Position numbers and translations under genes: made by a program
Shown here: positions 53,905 through 62,179 of the stretch, in pieces
Position numbering within the stretch: position 1 is the stretch's first letter
Layout of the letters: each line of letters starts with the position of its first letter
Assembly: GCF_014646275.1 (NCBI RefSeq)
Contig: NZ_BMND01000002.1
Location: 372,001 to 436,000 of the forward strand
Direction: 5' to 3'
Length of the DNA: 64,000 nucleotides
DNA from: Streptomyces kronopolitis
Lineage (GTDB): Bacteria > Actinomycetota > Actinomycetes > Streptomycetales > Streptomycetaceae
The notes under the pieces: generated by a model
What the model was told of the DNA's origin: nothing
Database searches by the model: none
The model's input: the letters and a program-made list of their open reading frames with translations, nothing else

Positions 53905-54363
53905 TCAGTGACCGCGGTGGTGCGTCACCACACCGGCCGCGAACCGGCCGCAGTTGGAGCCGGAGACATTGACGCTGACGGACTCGATCGAGCCGCCCCA
54001 GTCCACGCAGATGCCCTTCCCGGGCAGGTAGACGGGACCGGCGTACGAGGTGTACTTGCCGCTGTCGTAGACCCACGGCGAACTGCCGTCGGTGGCCGTG
54101 AGATAGGCGTACATCTGCACGGGCTTTCCGGTGGCGTTGCGCACCGTCACGACGCAGTTCTTTCCGGTCTTCGCGTTGTACGTCAGGAACACGGTCCCCT
54201 TTCCGGTGACCGGCACGGAATTCACCACGCTGTAGCCGCTTCCGCAGGCTCCGTTGTACGCGGCGGCCTTCGGCGCGGCGGTCGCGGTGGTGGCCGTCGC
54301 CATCGTGGCGATTCCCGCGACGGCCAGGATTGCGGATCCCGCGATGGCATGTGAACGCTTCAT
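53905..54363 (-). CDS. spore-associated protein A (SapA)-like secreted protein
   Basis: 152 residues. KRSHAIAGSAILAVAGIATM and cleavage after TATAA form a signal peptide. The mature part CGSGYSVVNSVPV, GTVFLTYNAKTGKNCVVTVRN and SYAGPVYLPGKGICVDWGG matches SapA, a small protein found on the surface of S. coelicolor spores. Four cysteines probably form two disulfides. The function is not known. ATG 54363 with GGGGGT 6 bases upstream. A strong terminator separates it from the lysozyme gene upstream on the same strand. Confidence 0.82.
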   Translation of the reverse strand: MKRSHAIAGSAILAVAGIATMATATTATAAPKAAAYNGACGSGYSVVNSVPVTGKGTVFLTYNAKTGKNCVVTVRNATGKPVQMYAYLTATDGSSPWVYDSGKYTSYAGPVYLPGKGICVDWGGSIESVSVNVSGSNCGRFAAGVVTHHRGH

Positions 54364-54530
54364 CTGAATACCCCCGTTGGGTGCGGTGCCTTGCGTGGTC
54401 GTTGCGCAGTGTTGGACACCGGCCCGCCGTGGATGGTTGCACGGCATCGTGAATTCCCGTTATTTCCGGCCGATTTGCGATCAGGATTTCCGTGAATTCT
54501 GTGACGCCAGGGGCAAATGAGGTAGGAGAA

Positions 54531-54572
54531 AGGCCGGTCCCCGGCGCCGCGGAGGGCGCCGGGGACCGGCCT
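54531..54572 (-). terminator. 18-bp terminator downstream of the lysozyme gene
   Basis: AGGCCGGTCCCCGGCGCC (54531-54548) pairs perfectly with 54555-54572 around the loop GCGGAG. It begins 21 bases after the lysozyme stop in the direction of transcription, and before the SapA-like start. Confidence 0.9.
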
Positions 54573-54592
54573 GGGTGGTGGGGTATCCGGGG

Positions 54593-55453
54593 TCAGCTGC
54601 CGTTGGCGAGGACCTTGAGGCGGCTGTACGTCCCGTTGAAGCGGTTGCGGTCGCCCACCGTGTGACCGGAGGAGGTGTGCTGCCAGATGCTGTGGAAGTG
54701 CCAGCCGGCGGGCAGTGCGCCGACGGAGGAGCCGTAGCGCGGGATCCACAGCGGAGTCGTCCGGCCGAACTTTCCGGAGTTGCCGGTGCAGCGCTTCCAC
54801 CAGTTGGTGGAGGTGTAGACGACCGGATAGCGGCCGGTCTCCTCCCGGTAGGTCAGCACGAAGTCGCGGATCCAGCTGACCATCGCCTTGTGGCTCTTGC
54901 CGTAGCAGGTCGCACCGTAGGGGTTGTACTCCATGTCGAGCGCGCCGGGCAGCGTCCGGCCGTCCCGCGACCAGTCGCCACCGTGGTCGGCGAAGTACTC
55001 GGCCTGGGAGCTGCCGCTGGAGTGGTCGGGCAGCGCGAAGTGGTACGCGCCGTGGATCATGCCGGCCTTGAACGAGCCCTTGTACTGCTGCGCGAAGTAC
55101 GGGTTCGTGTAGCTGGTCCCCTCGGTGGCCTTGACATAGGCGAATCGCACACCGGACCTGCGCAGCCCCGACCAGCCGACCTTGCGGTTGTGGCTGGAGA
55201 CGTCGACGCCGGCCACCGACCTTCTGGACGACATCCGCGGCGCCAGGCCGCCGGCCCGGAGGGTGCCGAGACCTTCGTGGGCCACGATGGTGGACCCCAT
55301 CCAGTCCTGGTCGGGGTGGGCGGGTCTCTTCCCGGCGTCCTGCGCGGTGGCGGCACCAGGCAGCGCGAGGGGCAGCACGGAGAGAAGAGAAGCAAGAGTT
55401 CCGGCCGCAATAGGGACAGTACGGCGGGCCGGACCGGATCTGCGCAAGGGCAT
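54593..55453 (-). CDS. secreted lysozyme, glycoside hydrolase family 25
   Basis: 286 residues. RRTVPIAAGTLASLLSVLPLALPGAATA is a Sec signal (read here only as its start and end), followed by about 50 linker residues and a GH25 barrel. VAGVDVSSHNRKVGW has the first catalytic aspartate and GALDMEYNPYG the DxE pair. Similar to cellosyl-type N,O-diacetylmuramidases of Streptomyces, which cleave the glycan strands of peptidoglycan. No separate wall-binding module is present. The 380 bases upstream contain the terminator of the next gene but no ORF. Confidence 0.93.
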   Translation of the reverse strand: MPLRRSGPARRTVPIAAGTLASLLSVLPLALPGAATAQDAGKRPAHPDQDWMGSTIVAHEGLGTLRAGGLAPRMSSRRSVAGVDVSSHNRKVGWSGLRRSGVRFAYVKATEGTSYTNPYFAQQYKGSFKAGMIHGAYHFALPDHSSGSSQAEYFADHGGDWSRDGRTLPGALDMEYNPYGATCYGKSHKAMVSWIRDFVLTYREETGRYPVVYTSTNWWKRCTGNSGKFGRTTPLWIPRYGSSVGALPAGWHFHSIWQHTSSGHTVGDRNRFNGTYSRLKVLANGS

Positions 55454-55654
55454 CGCATGCCTCCGAAGGCCTTCGGTTGAGTCAGGTTCGGCAGCTTTTG
55501 AGCAGAATCCTGCCGATAAGAGACTTATACGCAGAACTGCCTGACGCTATGACCCAACAGGCCGTCAGTCCGCCGACCGGCCCCGCATCTCACTCGTCTG
55601 GCGGCCGCCGACGGCCGCCCGCGGCCGGGTCCGCGCACCTCTCCGGGACAGAGC

Positions 55655-55687
55655 GAAGCGGGCCCCGGCTGTGCCGGGACCCGCTTC
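55655..55687 (-). terminator. hairpin downstream of the first transglycosylase gene
   Basis: A 15-base stem with one mismatch (55655-55669 with 55673-55687) around loop TGT, about 150 bases past the transglycosylase stop on the minus strand. Distance makes assignment tentative. Confidence 0.5.
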
Positions 55688-55834
55688 ACCGCGCAGCGGC
55701 GAACGCGCCATTTCGCCGCTTCGCAAGCTGCCATGTGCAGAGCCTGTCGGCTCGTTGTGGGTCCGTCATTCCCGTTGCCTCATCCGGCAGGGCCGGTCGG
55801 GGCGGGTGGGTGACGGCGCATCGGCTCGCTCGGC

Positions 55835-56488
55835 TCAGTAGGCCGAGTTGACGTTGTCGATCGAGCCGTAGCGGTCGGCCGCGTAGTTGGCCGCGGCGGT
55901 GATGTTGGCGACCGGGTCGGTGAGCTTGTCGGCGGTTCCGGCCACGTGGTACTGGTCGAACGTGGGCTGGATCACCTGGAGCAGACCCTTGGACGGTATG
56001 CCGTTGACGGCGTTGACGTCCCAGCCGTTCACGGCGTTCGGGTTGCCGCTGGACTCCCGCATGATGTTGCGGTGCAGGCCCTCGTAGGAGCCGGGGATGC
56101 CCTTGGCCTTCATGATGTCCAGGGACTGGCGGATCCAGCCGTCCAGGTTGTTCGGGTAGTCCTTGACGGCCTTGCGCTCGGTGGAGCGGTTCGCGGCCTG
56201 CTGGGCGCTGTGCTGCTTCGCGACGGCGGTGACCTTGACGTGGTCGGCGACCGAGGCGGTCACCGGGCGGCCGGTCTTCGCGTCGTCGGCCTTCGCCGGC
56301 TGACCCTTCGCATCGACGGGCTTGACCGCGGCCGGAGCGTGCTCAGAAGCGGCCTGAGCGGTGTCCGGGGCCGAGGTGAGGGCCAGGCCGGAGGTGGCAC
56401 CCGCGGCGGCCAGGACGGCCACGGCGATCTTGTGGGTGCGGGTGATGCGGGTGATACGGGCAGCGCGGGGCAGGGTGAAGCTGGGCAT
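55835..56488 (-). CDS. secreted lytic transglycosylase-like protein (SLT fold), copy 1
   Basis: 217 residues. Signal segment KIAVAVLAAAGATSGLALTSA after an R/T-rich start, then a linker and a C-terminal lysozyme-like domain (about 115-217). NLDGWIRQSLDIM, the glutamate in NIMRESSGNPNAVN and KGLLQVIQPTFDQYH match the transglycosylase SLT pattern, so it should cleave muramyl-glucosaminyl bonds. It ends in IDNVNSAY, as the paralogue at 57555 does; the catalytic domains are over 85% alike by eye. GGAAGAGG lies about 10 bases before the start. Confidence 0.92.
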   Translation of the reverse strand: MPSFTLPRAARITRITRTHKIAVAVLAAAGATSGLALTSAPDTAQAASEHAPAAVKPVDAKGQPAKADDAKTGRPVTASVADHVKVTAVAKQHSAQQAANRSTERKAVKDYPNNLDGWIRQSLDIMKAKGIPGSYEGLHRNIMRESSGNPNAVNGWDVNAVNGIPSKGLLQVIQPTFDQYHVAGTADKLTDPVANITAAANYAADRYGSIDNVNSAY

Positions 56489-56775
56489 GCAGAGTGACCT
56501 CTTCCAGGTACTGGGGACGGGGAGGCGGCCTTCTTTGGCGGCGCGAGACGAACCGGAGGTCTTTGCTGCGTCCGCCGTGCGGCGTGAATCGCAAACTCGC
56601 TCTCAGTGCGTCGGAATCCATGGTTAACGCCCGTCCCGAATTGAGGCAATGGTGCTCTGTACTACTCAACTTCGTGAGAGAAATATGCATCCCGGAAGTA
56701 ATGAGTGTGTGCGGCTCCGTTGACCCGGAATGGCCGCAGGATATCGACTAGGCGGGCTCGTAAGTGACGTACGTC
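56489..56775 (-). promoter_or_regulatory. long 5' leader and promoter region of transglycosylase copy 1
   Basis: About 280 non-coding bases that are clearly related to the leader of copy 2 (58272-58552). Shared blocks, in minus-strand order, are the palindrome GACGTACGTC (56766-56775), GTAGTACA, GTTAACCATG, CACTGAGA or CACCGAGA, and GGAAGAGG next to the start. Conservation outside the coding region suggests a structured RNA. Cell-wall lytic genes of Streptomyces are known carriers of cyclic di-AMP (ydaO-type) riboswitches; identity as such is unproven here. The remaining part up to 57222 holds only the start region of the next small gene. Confidence 0.55.
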
Positions 56776-57222
56776 GCGTGCCTCGGGTCACCTGGAAGGG
56801 GCGGTAAAGCCCACTGCGGACGGGGCTATAAGTTGCCTGGCTCACACCGGAATTAGCTTTCGCCGGGGCCGATTTACCCGCCGACCGCGGCCCATTTATC
56901 CGGATGGCGGCCGGGCGTGGCGTATCGGGACCCCTCAAATGCGGTGGCAGGTGCGGTGACAGGCACCGCGTCCGGGCCCGCGAGGGCGGCGATTGTGCCC
57001 TGGTTCACGCACGCGGCACGTCCGGCCCACGGCGGCGGTCGCCCGGGCACCCGGAACGAGGGCGGCGGCGCCCGCTCCGCCGTTGGTGAGCGCGCGCTAC
57101 GGCGATACGGCGGTGGTGCTGGGCCGTTCGCAGCAGCGTCCGGGGCTGTCGCATGACGGGGGCCCGTCCGCTCCCGGAGGGTGGCAGCGCACACCGTCCA
57201 CACTCAGCGTAGGGAAGTGCTC

Positions 57223-57408
57223 ATGCTCCGTCGTCTTGCCGTCGTGCTCACCGGTCTCCTCGTCACGGGCTTCCTCGCCGCCGGCCCCGCCGTCGCCTCG
57301 CCGGCCGACGGCCACCGCCTCACCGCCAAGGAACGGGAGGGACTTCGGGCGGCCGGCGAGGTGCTCGACGCGCTCTTCGGCGGCCCGGGCCCCTCGGACC
57401 GCTACTGA
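57223..57408 (+). CDS. small secreted protein, 61 residues
   Basis: MLRRLAVVLTGLLVTGFLAA is a signal peptide with cleavage after AVAS, leaving about 35 residues (KEREGLRAAGEVLDALFGG). AGGGAAG about 6 bases upstream of ATG 57223, and a strong hairpin 24 bases after the stop, support a real gene. Not recognised. It lies between the two transglycosylase copies on the opposite strand. Confidence 0.6.
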   Translation: MLRRLAVVLTGLLVTGFLAAGPAVASPADGHRLTAKEREGLRAAGEVLDALFGGPGPSDRY

Positions 57409-57431
57409 CGCGCGGTGGCCCCACACCACGA

Positions 57432-57480
57432 CAACGGCAGTGGCCCCACCCGCGAGTTGCGGGCAGGGCCACTGCCGTTG
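57432..57480. terminator. 14-bp hairpin between convergent genes
   Basis: CAACGGCAGTGGCC (57432-57445) pairs perfectly with GGCCACTGCCGTTG (57467-57480), with a smaller CCCGC/GCGGG stem inside the loop. Serves the small secreted gene and probably also copy 2 of the transglycosylase. Confidence 0.8.
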
Positions 57481-57554
57481 CCGAGTCGGGTGCCGCCGCC
57501 GCGGCACCCGGGTTCAGTCTGTTCCGACCGTCCGCACGGTCGGGTCTTCCCGGC

Positions 57555-58271
57555 TCAGTAGGCCGAGTTGACGTTGTCGATCGAGCCGTAGCGGTGCGCC
57601 GCGTAGTTGGCGGCGGCGGTGATGTTGGCGACCGGGTCGGTGAGCTTATGGGGCGTACCCGCGACGTGGTACGTGTTGAAGGTGGGCTGGATCACCTGGA
57701 GCAGGCCCTTGGACGGGATGCCGTTGATGGCATTGATGTCCCAGTTGTTGACGGCGTTCGGGTTGCCGCTGGACTCCCGCATGATGTTGCGGTGCAGGCC
57801 CTCGTAGGAGCCCGGTATCCGCTTGGCCTTCATGATGTCGAGCGACTCACGGATCCAGCCGTCGAGGTTGTCGGCGTAGCGCTTGGGGGCGGCCTTCGGC
57901 GCGGCCTTGGGGGCGGCGGCCTTCGGCGCAGCGATGATCTTGCGGTCGGCGGACCGGTCGGCCGCCTGCTTGGCCGTGTGGCCCTGCTTCGCGACGGCGG
58001 TGACCTTGAGGCCGGCGGTCAGCGACGAGGCGACCTGGCGGTCCTTCGCGCCGTCGTCGGCCCGGTCCTGCGCGGTGAGCGGCAGACCGTTGGCGCTGAC
58101 CGGCTTGACCCCGGCCGGCGCCTGCGCGGCGGTGGTCTCGGCATTGCCGGGCGCCGCGGTGAGCGCCAGGGCGGCGGCACAGCTCGCGGACGCCACCACC
58201 GCAGCGGAGATCTTGTGGGTGCGGGTGATGCGGGTCGTGCGGAGGGTGCGGGGCAGAGTGAAACCAGGCAT
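57555..58271 (-). CDS. secreted lytic transglycosylase-like protein (SLT fold), copy 2
   Basis: 238 residues from ATG 58271. Signal segment KISAAVVASASCAAALALTAA, a longer linker than copy 1 with APKAAAPKAAPKAAPK repeats, then the same SLT domain (NLDGWIRESLDIM, NIMRESSGNPNAVN with the catalytic glutamate, KGLLQVIQPTFNTYH). It ends in the same IDNVNSAY. The A/P/K linker may bind anionic wall polymers. A tandem duplicate of the gene at 55835, including the upstream region. Confidence 0.92.
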   Translation of the reverse strand: MPGFTLPRTLRTTRITRTHKISAAVVASASCAAALALTAAPGNAETTAAQAPAGVKPVSANGLPLTAQDRADDGAKDRQVASSLTAGLKVTAVAKQGHTAKQAADRSADRKIIAAPKAAAPKAAPKAAPKRYADNLDGWIRESLDIMKAKRIPGSYEGLHRNIMRESSGNPNAVNNWDINAINGIPSKGLLQVIQPTFNTYHVAGTPHKLTDPVANITAAANYAAHRYGSIDNVNSAY

Positions 58272-58552
58272 GCGGATATGACCTCTTCCAGGGCTGGGTA
58301 GCGGGGGGAGACGGCCTTCGGTTGGCGCGTGAGAACCGAGGGTCATGGCCGCGTTTCGCCGTTCTGGCTGAGGCCGCAGGCTCGTTCTCGGTGCTGTGCG
58401 GAACATGGTTAACGCGAGCCCTGGATGGTGGCAAAGGTGCCTTGTACTACCTATCTTCGTGAGATAGAGCGAGATGTCCGTTGTAAAGATGGCGCTCTGC
58501 GGTAAACGCCGGGAAGGGCATCGACTAGCGGTGCTCGTACGTGACGTACGTC
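58272..58552 (-). promoter_or_regulatory. long 5' leader and promoter region of transglycosylase copy 2
   Basis: Homologous to the leader of copy 1: GACGTACGTC at 58543-58552, TAGTACA, GTTAACCATG, CACCGAGA and GGAAGAGG recur in the same order and at nearly the same spacing (palindrome to start codon 272 bases against 278). The region is too different from copy 1 at other positions for a very recent duplication, so the shared blocks look selected. Confidence 0.55.
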
Positions 58553-58676
58553 GCGTGCCATGCATCACCCGGAGCGGACGCCGAAGCCTTCTCCGGAGCC
58601 TTGCGAAGTTGCCTGGCTCACACATCGGAGAGGCTTTTCCGCGGGGGTGGCGGCGGTGCCGGAGCTGCCTAGTGCA

Positions 58677-58707
58677 CGCGCCCCCTGCGGAATCCGCAGG
58701 GGGCGCG
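58677..58707 (-). terminator. 14-bp perfect terminator
   Basis: CGCGCCCCCTGCGG and CCGCAGGGGGCGCG pair around the loop AAT, 30 bases past the SRPBCC gene stop on the minus strand. It closes the arsR-SRPBCC transcript. Confidence 0.88.
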
Positions 58708-58736
58708 AAGAAGCGGGGCGGGGGAAATGCGGAAGG

Positions 58737-59582
58737 TCAGTCGCCGAGCAGCCGTGCCGCGAGGTGCTCGATCCGGTCGTGCCAGGCGTCCAGCGCGGCG
58801 GCGGTGTCGAAACCGCGCGGGCCGGTCTGGGTGAGGACGAGCCGGGCGCCATGGCCGGTGCCCCGGCCCAGCTCCCAGCGGACTGTGCCCAGCGGATGCC
58901 AGCGGTAGACGAGCACCGACGGAGCGTGCACCTCGGTGACGGGCCCGGCCGCCTCCCCGGCGGTGAAGCCCTCTGGCGCCGGCGCGTCCACCGCGGGCTC
59001 CGCGCCCGAGGTCAGCGCGGCCCAGACGGTCCTGGCGGGCTTGACCAGCTGGCGCTCGAAGCGGATCCGCGGACCGTCCGCGGTGTCCTCGACCACGCCG
59101 TGCCCGAGGTCGAACTGCTCGACGTAGGCCTCGTGGAGTTCACCGGCGTCGCGCGCCACGGCGGGCGGGGCGCCGTCGAGCAGCTGCGAGAGCGCGGTGA
59201 GGCACAGGTGCCAGCCGGACGCGAAGCTGGCGCCGCCGAAGCGGTCGCCGAAGGTGTGCACCAAGGTCAGCAGCGAGCCCTCGCCGTCCGGGGCGATCTC
59301 CCAGCGCAGATGGTCCTCACCCCAGGTGAAGGCGAACAGCCGCGGCTCCTCGGCGTCGGTGACCGTCCCGGTCAGGGCGACCCCGCTGACGCCCGGCATG
59401 GTGAAGGTCATCGCCCCGCCGGGCCGCAGCTCCACGGTGACCTCGGCGGGGAACCACTGCCCGATGTGCGCCGGGTCGGTGATCGCCGACCAGACCTTCG
59501 CGGGCGGGTGCGCGAGGCGGCGCTCCATGCGCAGGGCGGTGCGGCCGTCGGAGGTGGTGAGGGTGTCGGAGTGCGGATTCAT
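58737..59582 (-). CDS. tandem SRPBCC (AHSA1-like) protein
   Basis: 281 residues with two ligand-binding helix-grip domains. The first (about 15-150) starts ALRMERRLAHPPAKVWSAITDP and has the GQWFPAEV and FTWGEDHLRWEI motifs. The second (about 160-280) has IRFERQLVKPARTVWAALTSG. Such proteins bind hydrophobic ligands or act as stress chaperones. ATG 59582 overlaps the TGA of the ArsR gene (ATGA), so the regulator and this protein are translated together, a common arrangement. Confidence 0.88.
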   Translation of the reverse strand: MNPHSDTLTTSDGRTALRMERRLAHPPAKVWSAITDPAHIGQWFPAEVTVELRPGGAMTFTMPGVSGVALTGTVTDAEEPRLFAFTWGEDHLRWEIAPDGEGSLLTLVHTFGDRFGGASFASGWHLCLTALSQLLDGAPPAVARDAGELHEAYVEQFDLGHGVVEDTADGPRIRFERQLVKPARTVWAALTSGAEPAVDAPAPEGFTAGEAAGPVTEVHAPSVLVYRWHPLGTVRWELGRGTGHGARLVLTQTGPRGFDTAAALDAWHDRIEHLAARLLGD

Positions 59583-59896
59583 CGGGGGTCGTCCTCCATG
59601 GCGTCGAGATGCCGTTCCAGCGCGTCCAGGGTCCCGGTCCACAGATGGCGGTAGTGGGCGAGCCAGGCGTCCAGCTCCGCCAGCGGCTCGGGCCGCAGCT
59701 CGTACCAGCGGCGCTGGGCGTCCTGCCGGACCCGGACCAGCCCGGCCTCGCGCAGCACCCGCAGATGCTTGGAGGTGCCGGGCTGGCTCAGTCCGAGCCG
59801 CTCCGTCAGCTCGCCGACCAGGCGCGGCCGCTCCAGGAGCAGGTCGAGGATCTCGCGCCGGCGCGGCTCGGCGAGTACGTCGAACGGTATGGGCAT
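59579..59896 (-). CDS. ArsR family transcriptional regulator
   Basis: 105 residues. Winged helix: FDVLAEPRRREILDLLLERP, VGELTERLGLSQPGTSKHLRVLREAGLV, RRWYELRPEPLAELDAWL. There are no cysteine clusters for metal binding, so it belongs to the non-metal group that is usually paired with SRPBCC proteins. A TATATA box at 59920-59925 and an inverted repeat over the start codon suggest autoregulation. The hydrolase gene ends 58 bases upstream on the same strand. Confidence 0.92.
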   Translation of the reverse strand: MPIPFDVLAEPRRREILDLLLERPRLVGELTERLGLSQPGTSKHLRVLREAGLVRVRQDAQRRWYELRPEPLAELDAWLAHYRHLWTGTLDALERHLDAMEDDPR

Positions 59897-59910
59897 GCCG
59901 CCAGCATGCC
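59892..59910. promoter_or_regulatory. inverted repeat over the arsR start codon
   Basis: GGCATGC, 5 spacer bases, GCATGCC: a perfect 7-bp inverted repeat covering the start codon, just downstream of the TATATA element. Plausible ArsR operator. Confidence 0.45.
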
Positions 59911-59954
59911 GCTCCGGCTATATAACCGCAAGGGAATGTACCGGGCGTGGTGCC

Positions 59955-60854
59955 TCAGACACACGCCGGATCGGCCGGCGACGACTCCCTGCCCGCCGCC
60001 GGTGCGAGACAGGGCGCCGAGCTGAGCGGGCCGTCGGTGAAGAACCGGGCCGCCAAGTCCGCGACGTCCTGCGGGCGTTCGAGCACCACCCAGTGGTCGG
60101 CGTCCGGAATCGTCAGGAAGCGGCTGCCCGGGATGGTGGCCGCGAACGCCCGCTGGCGGGCGGGGGAGGTCACCGTGTCGTGCTCCCCGCTGAAGACGAG
60201 GGTGGGGATCCCGGTCAGGCCGCCGGAGAAGTCCGGACGGTCCTGGAGCCCGCGGCTGAGCGCGGCGGCGGCGTCCCCGGAGTGGCGGGCCGCGTGCAGT
60301 ATCGAGCGCCGGACGTAGCGGTAGGCCAGCTTGCGGTGGGTGACGTGCCGGCCCGCGTCCAGGCACATCAGCCCCTCGGTCACCAGGGTGGCGAAGGTCT
60401 CGTCGTCACCGCGCAGCAGATGATCGGCGGCCCGCTGCCACAGCTCCCGCTGCGCCTCGCTGATGTGGGCCGGGACCCCGCCGAGGGCGAGCCGTGCGAT
60501 GCGTCCGGGGAAGCGCCGGGCGCAGCCGAAGGCCACGCCCGCGCCGTAGGAGAAGCCGAAGAGATTGATCCGGGGGACGCCCAGATCGTCGATGATCCGC
60601 TCGATCGCCGCGCACACCACGTCGATGCTCGGCCCCGGGGGCAGCGGATCGGCGCTGCCCATGCCGGGCAGGTCGGCGGTCACCACATCCGCCACCGGCC
60701 CCAGGTGGTCCTCCATCTGCGGCCAGCCGAACATCCCCTGGAGCGCGCCCCCCAGCACCAGCACGGGCTCGGTGGTCCACCGCGGCTGCCGCAGCCGCCG
60801 GTAGGAGTAGGACAGCCCGCCCACCGACAGGGCGCGGATCGTTTCCTCGGACAT
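59955..60854 (-). CDS. alpha/beta hydrolase in the ACP-ketosynthase cluster
   Basis: 299 residues. LVLGGALQGMFGW (oxyanion side), the nucleophile elbow GFSYGAG near residue 100, an acid in FSGEHDTVTSP and the histidine in IPDADHWVVLE complete the triad. No signal peptide. It follows the ketosynthase gene by 86 bases on the same strand, so it may be the thioesterase or cyclase that releases the product from the ACP; a general hydrolase is the alternative. Confidence 0.88.
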   Translation of the reverse strand: MSEETIRALSVGGLSYSYRRLRQPRWTTEPVLVLGGALQGMFGWPQMEDHLGPVADVVTADLPGMGSADPLPPGPSIDVVCAAIERIIDDLGVPRINLFGFSYGAGVAFGCARRFPGRIARLALGGVPAHISEAQRELWQRAADHLLRGDDETFATLVTEGLMCLDAGRHVTHRKLAYRYVRRSILHAARHSGDAAAALSRGLQDRPDFSGGLTGIPTLVFSGEHDTVTSPARQRAFAATIPGSRFLTIPDADHWVVLERPQDVADLAARFFTDGPLSSAPCLAPAAGRESSPADPACV

Positions 60855-60940
60855 GGCAGTTTCCTTCTCGCGGCACCGGCGGGGCGTGCGCGCCGACCGG
60901 GTGTGCGGTGGTGGTCCAGGCGGGACTGTGAAGACAGCCC

Positions 60941-62179
60941 CTAGCGGGTCAGTACCAGCGCGGCGTTGTGCCCGCCGAAGCCGAGCGACGTCTTGACCGC
61001 GCAGTCGAAGGACGCCGGGCGGGCCTCCTTGCGCACGATGTCGATCGGGATCCGCGGATCGGGCACCTCTAGATTGGCGGTCGGCGGCACCAGCTGCTGT
61101 TCCAGCGCGAGCACGGTGAGCGCCGCCTCGATGCCGCCGGCGGCACCCAGTGCGTGCCCGGTCATCGCCTTGGTGGAGGTGACCAGGGGGTGATCGCCGA
61201 GCACCCGCCGCAGCACGGTGGCCTCGACCCGGTCGTTGACCACCGTCGAGGTGCCGTGCGCATTGACATGCCCGACGTCGCCGGGCTGCACCCCCGCGTC
61301 CGCCAGCGCGGTCCGCAGCGCCCGCTCGATGCCGTTGCCGTCGGGGTCCGGGGCCACCGCGGAGTGGGCGTCGCTGGAGGCGCCGTAGCCGCGCAGCCGG
61401 GCGCGGACCGGTGCCCGGCGCGCCCGGGCGTGCTCGGGGCGCTCCAGCACCAGGAGCCCGGCGCCCTCGCCGACCACGAAGCCGTCCCGGCCCGCGTCGA
61501 AGGGGCGGCAGGCGGTGGCCGGGTCGTCCCGGCGGGTGGAGACCGCCTTCATCTGGCAGGCGCTGGCGATCAGCAGCCGGGACAGCACCGACTCCGCACC
61601 GCCGGCGATGGCGATGTCGCAGACCCCGGCGCGCAGCAGCTGGTGGGCGGTGCCCAGGGCGACGGTGCCGGAGGAGCAGGCCGTCGCCACCCCCAGGCTG
61701 GGGCCGTGCGCGCCGAGATCGGTGCAGACGCTGCTGGCGGCGCTGTTGACGACGGTCAGCGGGGCGAGCTTGGGCGAGACCCGCCGGGCGCCGCGCCCGG
61801 CCATCGCCACGTGCTGCTGGTCGTAGAAGGGCAGCCCGCCGTGCGCGGAGCCGATCACCACCGCGACGCGCTCGCTGTCCCAGGACTCCGTGTCGAGCCC
61901 GGCGTCGGCGACGGCCTCCCGGGCGGCGATCACCGCCAGCTGCGAGAAGCGGTCCATCAGCCGCTGGGTGGCCACACCGAGCAGCCCGAGGGTGTCCAGA
62001 TCGGGGACCGTGTACATGAAGTCGCAGGGCAGATCGGCGAGTTCGTCGTGCCGCGCCACTCCGGAAGGCACCGTGTCCTGGGTGACGGAATGCCAGGTGG
62101 CCTTCGCGCCGACGCCCGCGGCGGTGACCAGTCCCAGTCCTGTGACGGCCGCGGAGAACGGCTCCTGGCGGCCTGTCAT
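60941..62179 (-). CDS. beta-ketoacyl synthase (KS, FabF-like), stand-alone
   Basis: 412 residues. A decarboxylating Claisen condensation enzyme: active cysteine in VATACSSGT (about residue 165), histidines in NAHGTSTVVND and MTGHALGAAGG, and the lysine in TSTKAMTGH are all present, so it is catalytically complete. It is more divergent than housekeeping FabF: PFDAGRDGFVVGEGAG is kept but the N-terminal half is unusual. The start overlaps the ACP stop (ATGA). No chain-length factor, ketoreductase or acyltransferase is encoded beside it. Confidence 0.92.
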   Translation of the reverse strand: MTGRQEPFSAAVTGLGLVTAAGVGAKATWHSVTQDTVPSGVARHDELADLPCDFMYTVPDLDTLGLLGVATQRLMDRFSQLAVIAAREAVADAGLDTESWDSERVAVVIGSAHGGLPFYDQQHVAMAGRGARRVSPKLAPLTVVNSAASSVCTDLGAHGPSLGVATACSSGTVALGTAHQLLRAGVCDIAIAGGAESVLSRLLIASACQMKAVSTRRDDPATACRPFDAGRDGFVVGEGAGLLVLERPEHARARRAPVRARLRGYGASSDAHSAVAPDPDGNGIERALRTALADAGVQPGDVGHVNAHGTSTVVNDRVEATVLRRVLGDHPLVTSTKAMTGHALGAAGGIEAALTVLALEQQLVPPTANLEVPDPRIPIDIVRKEARPASFDCAVKTSLGFGGHNAALVLTR

